Assembly: GCA_036660615.1 (NCBI GenBank)
Contig: JAVXAG010000054.1
Coordinates: forward strand, 1 to 12,435
DNA: 12,435 bases
Direction of reading: 5' to 3'
Source: JAVXAG01 sp036660615
GTDB taxonomy: Bacteria; Bacillota; Clostridia; Peptostreptococcales; Anaerovoracaceae
Shown: one piece after another, positions 8,412 to 12,435 of the stretch
Layout of the letters: every line of letters starts with the position of its first letter
Position numbering within the stretch: position 1 is the first letter of the stretch
Position numbers and translations under genes: made by a program
Notes under the pieces: generated by a model
What the model saw: only the letters and a program-made list of their open reading frames with translations
Database searches by the model: none
Told to the model about the DNA's origin: nothing

Positions 8412-8467
8412 TTCAGGAGGAATAAATTTGGTGAGAGTCGATATTTAATTGAGTTATAACTTTTGAC

Positions 8468-9889
8468 TTAGAAGAGCGTTATCCGTCCAGTCATAATCAA
8501 GAATAGAGAAACCACAAAACCGATGCAGATTACAATAAAAGCAATCAGGTCAACTGCAGTAGGAAAAAGTTTTTCCTTGTTCTCCATCTTTGACCAGCCA
8601 TAAAGAAGCACGCCGGGTCCATATAGCAAAGCGGAAATTAAAATGTTTTGCACACCGGTTGCAATGAGTAGCCAAGCTCCATAAATAGTACCGACAATGG
8701 AAATTACCCAAACGCCAATTCCGGCAGATCGAGTAGTCAACCGCCTGTGATCCATGGTGACTTTTAGACAATAAAGTGCCGACAAGAAAAATGGAATCAT
8801 TATGGCGCTAGTCGAAAGTGTATAGCAGACTTGGTATGTTCCTGCTTGAAAGTACACTACGATTAAAAAAACTTGTATAATAAAAGTTGTTGTGAGCAAC
8901 GCCATGGCAGGAGCGTGTTTGCTGTTCTCTATGGTCAAGAACTTTGGGAAACATTTCATTACAGCGGGGGCATAAGCCGCATCTGCCGTTAATATGACAT
9001 ATGAAAACATTGCACCAGCAATGGATATGATGACTCCAATATTTATGAGAATTGAACCCCAAGGGCCAACAATAGATGCCATCAAAGTTGCCATACCGGG
9101 ATCTTTCAAAGTAGCAAGTTCCGCTCTTGGCATAATCCCAATGCTCAATAGGGAGATTACCACATACAAAACCAAAAGGCTCAAGAATGAAATTGCAGTG
9201 GCTTTTCCTGCAGTAGATGTTGATTTGGCTCTGCCCGAAATAACGATTGCACCTTCTATACCCGTAAAAATCCAAACTGTGGAATAGGTGGTTTCAAGAA
9301 CTTGTTTACCTAGAGAAAGTCCGGTGTCTTCGCCTCTAAAATTATCTATAAACGTTGAAAAGTCAAATGCACCTAATAAAATAACTGTAATTATAAACAC
9401 CAGTATTGGAATGACTTTAGCGATAACTATAACAGTATTAATTGTAACTGCCTGCTGAACGCCACCTAAAATAAACAATGTAAATAGCCAAATAAGTCCG
9501 GAGGCACACACTACCGAAAGTAAATTATTTCCATCACCGAAGGCAGGAAAAAAGTGACCAACTGCGGCAAAGAGCAATGTGCAAAAGGAAACCTGCGATA
9601 AAATAGCACTTAGCCAATATCCCCACGCAGCATTGAATCCAATATATTCACCAAATCCTTCTTTTGCATATGCAAAAATACCACTTTTTAAATCTGGTCG
9701 CACAATACTCAATCTATTAAAACACATACTCAAAGCAAACATGCCTACACCAGCAATAACCCAGCCAATAAGTACGGCCATTGTCCCAGCACCGTTGGCG
9801 GCCATATCTTTGGAAATGCTGAAAATTCCACTTGCCAAAGTCGTTCCTATGGCAAAAGCGGTCAGCTTAAACAAACCTAATTGATTCAT
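8468..9889 (-). CDS. APC-superfamily basic amino acid antiporter, arginine/ornithine type (ArcD-like)
   Basis: This 473-residue integral membrane protein with about 12-13 helices belongs to the basic amino acid/polyamine antiporter group of the APC superfamily. The first helix carries the glycine-rich substrate motif IGTTLASGIF (14-23). The segment RPDLKSGIFAYAKEGFGEYIGF (64-85) and the sixth-helix motif FTGIEGAIVISGRAKS (208-223) are typical of ArcD-like arginine/ornithine exchangers, and the length fits (Pseudomonas ArcD is about 480). Arginine uptake against ornithine export is the best guess, but lysine, histidine/histamine or a related pair cannot be excluded, and no arginine deiminase gene is in view. 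An AGAGGA ribosome binding site (9903-9898) lies 8 bases before the ATG. The gene starts 97 bases after the end of the AspT-type gene, so both read-through from upstream and a promoter in that gap are possible. Confidence 0.85.
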   Translation of the reverse strand: MNQLGLFKLTAFAIGTTLASGIFSISKDMAANGAGTMAVLIGWVIAGVGMFALSMCFNRLSIVRPDLKSGIFAYAKEGFGEYIGFNAAWGYWLSAILSQVSFCTLLFAAVGHFFPAFGDGNNLLSVVCASGLIWLFTLFILGGVQQAVTINTVIVIAKVIPILVFIITVILLGAFDFSTFIDNFRGEDTGLSLGKQVLETTYSTVWIFTGIEGAIVISGRAKSTSTAGKATAISFLSLLVLYVVISLLSIGIMPRAELATLKDPGMATLMASIVGPWGSILINIGVIISIAGAMFSYVILTADAAYAPAVMKCFPKFLTIENSKHAPAMALLTTTFIIQVFLIVVYFQAGTYQVCYTLSTSAIMIPFFLSALYCLKVTMDHRRLTTRSAGIGVWVISIVGTIYGAWLLIATGVQNILISALLYGPGVLLYGWSKMENKEKLFPTAVDLIAFIVICIGFVVSLFLIMTGRITLF

Positions 9890-9910
9890 ATTAAATATCC
9901 TCTTTCTTTT

Positions 9911-9977
9911 AGATACACTTAATATGATAAAAAAACAGGTTTTTATACATAAATTGAATATATAGGAAGATACACTT
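9911..9977. repeat. Pair of 10-base direct repeats upstream of the ArcD-like gene
   Basis: AGATACACTT occurs at 9911-9920 and again at 9968-9977, 57 bases apart, both within the 97-base gap upstream of the APC antiporter. On the coding (minus) strand each reads AAGTGTATCT. The distal copy overlaps a weak promoter candidate (TTGCTA, 17 bases, TATCTT at 9971-9966). Their position suggests paired protein-binding sites, but chance recurrence in AT-rich DNA is possible. Confidence 0.35.
9931..9949. promoter_or_regulatory. Palindrome and half-ARG-box-like sequence
   Basis: Midway between the two direct repeats is a perfect palindrome, AAAAAC-AG-GTTTTT (9931-9944). Overlapping it on the minus strand is TGTATAAAAA (9949-9940), which matches the first ten positions of the ArgR/AhrC operator consensus TGNATWWWWATNCA; the rest fits poorly (three mismatches). 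An arginine-regulator site would suit an arginine antiporter, but the AT-rich context makes this weak. Confidence 0.25.
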
Positions 9978-9986
9978 GTTTGCTTT

Positions 9987-11387
9987 TTATAGCAACGGCA
10001 ATTTGTACATAATAATGGTAAAGATTATCATTCCAAACAGTGCAAATGGATAAGTTGCGCCGTAGCCGGCACCAGGATCATCACTACCGATAGCATCAGT
10101 AGCTGCGCCAAGTCCAGGGGTTGAAGTCATTCCGCCACAAATTGCGCCGGACAACATTACCCAATTGATTTTGAACACATACCTGCCAACGAAGAACCCC
10201 ACCATAATGGCGATTGTCCCGACGACTAGGGATACCAGAGCTAAAACAAGTCCAGAACTGAAGATTGCATTGATTGCACCGTACCCATAATTCAGACCAA
10301 CAATTGCAAGGAAAAAGACTAAGCCAAGTTCACGAACAACTGCCAGAGTTTTTGGATCCATTCTGAAATTTAGTGGGCCAATTTTGCCAATATAACCTAG
10401 GGCCAAAGAAGCAATCAGAATACCGCCAGTTGATTCCAAACTGACATACCCAAGAGGACCTAAATAAACGGAAAGACTTCCAAGCAAATAGCCGACAAAA
10501 CAAACTACGGAGAAAGCCAAAATGCTGAAGGACACAGTAGGAATTTCCTTGACTTTGGCCGTGCTTCTCGCCTTGGACATTTCTGCGGTGTAACGACGTT
10601 TTTCTTCTTCTACGTCAAATTTAAAAATTACATTAAGAAAGTTGACTGCCAAAATAACAATTACTACGCCAAAGGGGTATCCAACTGCATAGCCCATGCC
10701 CACTTGACTAGTTGCGCTAGAAATATAAGCGGCTTCCATCTTAGGTGTCAATGATTTTACTTCTTTATAATTCAAGTCAAAATCATCGCTTAAATTTATT
10801 ATATTGATTATTTTTTCTTTATCGGAGCTGGAATATTCATTGTATTTGGTCACTGCCTCGGCTGCGTGTTTTTCAGATGTTTCTAAGGCTGATGCCAGAC
10901 CTGGAGAGCTGGTTAATGCGCCAGTATACACACCAGAAACAGCGTAGGCATTAGTGCTTTTTATAATAGTTGTTGCTCCATACGTAGCCCCTGCGCCAAC
11001 TAATGTAATCAAAAGTCCTAAAACGACAAACTTTGCACCATATTTTCTTAGAACGATTCCCAAATCTTTTGCAGCTAAAAGGCCAACAGCGGCTACAAAG
11101 AAAATTAGTGAAGCTGAAAAAAAGTATTGGTGAATTAATTTGCCTCCATTTTCTTCAAAGATTTTAGCGGCAGTAGCATAACCTGCGGCTTCTGTGTCTC
11201 CATCTGTATAAATACCATTGGCATACTTGTAAACAGCCCAGCCAACAATTAACCCTACGAACAACGCACCGGATGCCCCAAAACTAAATTTACCGAATTT
11301 AATTTTGCCAAAGAGCAAGCCCAAAGCGATTGTAATAAACATAAGTACGAAGGGATTTAATACGAGACTAATAATATCAAATTGCAT
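9987..11387 (-). CDS. AspT/YidE/YbjL-family transporter (aspartate:alanine exchanger type)
   Basis: This membrane protein of 466 residues is built from two related halves, the hallmark of the AspT/YidE family, whose founding member exchanges aspartate for alanine. Half 1 carries GALTSSPGLASALE (156-169) and, later, GYAVGYPFG (232-240). Half 2 carries GGMTSTPGLGAATDA (418-432) and GYGATYPFAL (441-450). The two signatures are 8 residues apart in half 2 but about 62 apart in half 1, where a charged insert (about 170-228) intervenes. A second charged stretch (257-281) links the halves. The TrkA-C domains found in the centre of most 550-residue members are missing. AGGAGG (11398-11393) stands 5 bases before the ATG, and a good promoter lies just upstream. 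It is the first gene of the three-transporter block. The substrate is unproven: the family fold is clear, the aspartate/alanine assignment is not. Confidence 0.85.
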   Translation of the reverse strand: MQFDIISLVLNPFVLMFITIALGLLFGKIKFGKFSFGASGALFVGLIVGWAVYKYANGIYTDGDTEAAGYATAAKIFEENGGKLIHQYFFSASLIFFVAAVGLLAAKDLGIVLRKYGAKFVVLGLLITLVGAGATYGATTIIKSTNAYAVSGVYTGALTSSPGLASALETSEKHAAEAVTKYNEYSSSDKEKIINIINLSDDFDLNYKEVKSLTPKMEAAYISSATSQVGMGYAVGYPFGVVIVILAVNFLNVIFKFDVEEEKRRYTAEMSKARSTAKVKEIPTVSFSILAFSVVCFVGYLLGSLSVYLGPLGYVSLESTGGILIASLALGYIGKIGPLNFRMDPKTLAVVRELGLVFFLAIVGLNYGYGAINAIFSSGLVLALVSLVVGTIAIMVGFFVGRYVFKINWVMLSGAICGGMTSTPGLGAATDAIGSDDPGAGYGATYPFALFGMIIFTIIMYKLPLL

Positions 11388-11418
11388 ATCTTCCTCCTAA
11401 ATCCTATAACTATCCCCC

Positions 11419-11446
11419 ATTATATACCAATGTTTCTGTGATTCAA
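11419..11446 (-). promoter_or_regulatory. Promoter of the transporter block
   Basis: On the minus strand TTGAAT (11446-11441) and a perfect TATAAT (11424-11419) are separated by 16 bases. Transcription would start near 11412, giving a leader of about 25 bases to the ATG at 11387. It is the clearest promoter for the three minus-strand transporter genes. The stretch from 11447 to 11545 between this and the divergent promoter shows nothing I can name. Confidence 0.75.
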
Positions 11447-11545
11447 CTAAAAACACAAAGTAAAACTGATAAAATTGTTCAATTTTTGTATATCACTAAC
11501 CTGCTTTAAAAGGCTAAATTGCAACAGGGTTAACGCATAAAATGG

Positions 11546-11574
11546 TTGAGGAATGGGCGGTAAAATGGTATGAT
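11546..11574 (+). promoter_or_regulatory. Promoter of the prepilin peptidase gene
   Basis: TTGAGG (11546-11551), 17 bases, then the extended -10 TGG-TATGAT (TATGAT at 11569-11574). The predicted transcription start is about 11581. The -10 box contains the ATG at 11570, so that codon cannot be the translation start if this promoter is used. Confidence 0.7.
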
Positions 11575-11599
11575 GTATGATAAAGGAGAATGGAGCAGA

Positions 11600-12307
11600 A
11601 TGACGTATACAATAATAGTAATAATAAAGTGCTTATCGGCTGTTTTGGCAGGCATATTCCTTGGCAATGGTGCGGTGTATTTTTTTAATAAGATGCCGGC
11701 AAAATGGCTTTGCGACTACGATCAAAAGCCTTCTGAAGAAATGTTGGATAATTCTTCCCAAAGAGTCAAAAGCTATCCCTGGAAAGTTCTTTTTACTATG
11801 TTCTTTGTAATAATTGGAATAAAAATGGTCATGGACGATCCAAGATATGCAGTTGCAAGTCTTTTGGCAATCTGGACATTATTGGAAATGGCAATCGCTG
11901 ACAAAAAGTACATGATTGTGCCGGATCAGTTTATAATTCTCTTGGCAGTAACTGCCCTTGGATTTATCCCGTTTCACTACAGCTGGAAAACTTGTCTAAT
12001 CGGTGGTGCAATAGGGTTTGGAATAATGTTAACGGTTGGAGTTATGGGCAAATTAATATACAAAAAAGATGCCCTAGGTGGTGGCGATATAAAGCTATTT
12101 GCAAGTTTAGGCCTAGTTTCAGGTGGCAGTGGAATCCTTGCAATATTCATTATGACTACAATATTTAGCGCAGGCCATTTCATCATTCAGCTTATTATGA
12201 AAAAGGCAAAAAAGGGAGATGTACGACCAATGGTTCCATATATTATGTTGAGCGCAACAATCTATCTGGTTTTCCTTTGGGGCTATGGCGATATACTTTA
12301 TTTTTAG
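11600..12307 (+). CDS. Type IV prepilin peptidase, compact A24 form
   Basis: This membrane aspartic protease cleaves the leader peptide of type IV pilins and pilin-like secretion proteins at the cytoplasmic face. It has 235 residues from the chosen start and about six to seven helices. The two catalytic aspartates are recognisable: D101 in ADKKYMIVPD and D163 in GGGDIKLF, 62 residues apart as in TcpJ/PilD. The C-terminal RPMVPYI (209-215) matches the family's last motif. The N-terminal part keeps the AGIFLG...KMP pattern of full-size enzymes (17-33) but has a single Cys (38) instead of paired CxxC zinc motifs, so the methyltransferase part is reduced or lost. The open frame reaches an ATG at 11570, but the promoter -10 covers it. 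The ATG at 11600 is preceded by GGAG 4 bases and AGGAG 11 bases upstream, both imperfect spacings. No pilin gene is in view. Confidence 0.85.
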   Translation: MTYTIIVIIKCLSAVLAGIFLGNGAVYFFNKMPAKWLCDYDQKPSEEMLDNSSQRVKSYPWKVLFTMFFVIIGIKMVMDDPRYAVASLLAIWTLLEMAIADKKYMIVPDQFIILLAVTALGFIPFHYSWKTCLIGGAIGFGIMLTVGVMGKLIYKKDALGGGDIKLFASLGLVSGGSGILAIFIMTTIFSAGHFIIQLIMKKAKKGDVRPMVPYIMLSATIYLVFLWGYGDILYF

Positions 12308-12330
12308 AATGGAAATAAATCACCGAAAAC

Positions 12331-12361
12331 TTGCAAATTAATGACAAATTTATGATATAAT
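12331..12361 (+). promoter_or_regulatory. Promoter of the gene beyond the right edge
   Basis: TTGCAA (12331-12336) and an extended -10, TGA-TATAAT (TATAAT at 12356-12361), are separated by 19 bases, longer than ideal but rescued by the TG. Transcription would begin near 12368. The 24 bases between the prepilin peptidase stop and this promoter hold no terminator. Confidence 0.6.
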
Positions 12362-12367
12362 AACCTC

Positions 12368-12435
12368 GTCGAAAAAGGTTTTACCTTTTTCACCGCAGTG
12401 CCATCAGGCTAACGCCTGGTGAAATGATTTGAACA
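12368..12435 (+). other. Structured 5' leader, cut by the window edge
   Basis: The leader begins with a perfect hairpin, GAAAAAGGT (12371-12379) pairing ACCTTTTTC (12383-12391), loop TTT. A second fold pairs TTTCACC (12388-12394) with GGTGAAA (12418-12424), stacked on AGGC (12406-12409) with GCCT (12414-12417). The two share 12388-12391, so they cannot form together. It does not match a riboswitch consensus I know, and the gene it controls is not visible. Confidence 0.4.

Noticed and set aside
8414..8448. Plus-strand AGGAGG followed by TTG/GTG codons between the APC and DAACS genes
   Set aside because: The frame closes after about six codons, and no plus-strand promoter or partner gene is evident.
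11570..11599. ATG at 11570 (and 11573) as the start of the prepilin peptidase
   Set aside because: The ATG at 11570 lies inside the predicted -10 box and both precede the predicted transcription start.
12371..12391. Hairpin read as the terminator of the prepilin peptidase gene
   Set aside because: The stem is AT-rich with only three GC pairs, it lies downstream of a strong promoter, and no T run follows beyond the stem itself; a leader structure fits better.
12368..12435. A known c-di-GMP, fluoride, ZTP or cobalamin riboswitch
   Set aside because: The conserved bases I remember for these classes are not present in the visible part, which is also truncated.

Overview
The window looks like chromosomal DNA of a low-GC Gram-positive anaerobe, probably Clostridia or a related lineage. 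This rests on AT-rich sequence and codon use, strong Shine-Dalgarno sites (AGGAGG/GGGAGG), a TTG start on the first gene and several extended -10 promoters (TGnTATnnT). I cannot name a genus from the sequence alone. There is no insertion sequence, CRISPR array, tRNA, rRNA or phage gene. The genes are tightly packed: no gene-free stretch exceeds about 230 bases, and the largest (about 11388-11599) is a divergent promoter region.

Layout, left to right. (1) 50-5323, plus strand: a very large membrane-anchored cyclic-di-GMP enzyme of 1757 residues. It has an extracellular Cache-like sensor, about five PAS-type domains, one canonical GGDEF domain, two degenerate GGDEF domains and a C-terminal EAL domain whose catalytic residues are all present. 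(2) 5398-7038, plus: glnS, glutaminyl-tRNA synthetase, with its own promoter and a strong terminator at 7063-7095. (3) 7127-11387, minus: three consecutive amino-acid transporters read right to left. These are an AspT/YidE-type exchanger, an APC-superfamily arginine/ornithine-type antiporter, and a DAACS (glutamate-transporter-fold) symporter in which the arginine that binds acidic side chains is alanine. (4) 11600-12307, plus: a compact type IV prepilin peptidase, transcribed divergently from the transporters. (5) 12331-12435, plus: a promoter and the start of a structured leader for a gene beyond the window.

How they may work together. The three transporters form a transporter-only block for amino-acid uptake or exchange, as expected of an amino-acid-fermenting anaerobe. 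No catabolic enzyme lies beside them. The c-di-GMP enzyme and the prepilin peptidase could both bear on surface pili, because c-di-GMP controls type IV pili in some Clostridia, but they are 6 kb apart and not in one operon, so that link is inference.

No wholly new system is evident. The points most worth a second look are the domain arrangement of the c-di-GMP protein, the substrate-site change in the DAACS symporter, the long hydrophilic insert in one half of the AspT-type exchanger, the leader at the right edge with two competing hairpins, and the near-identical promoter cores at the two ends of the window.
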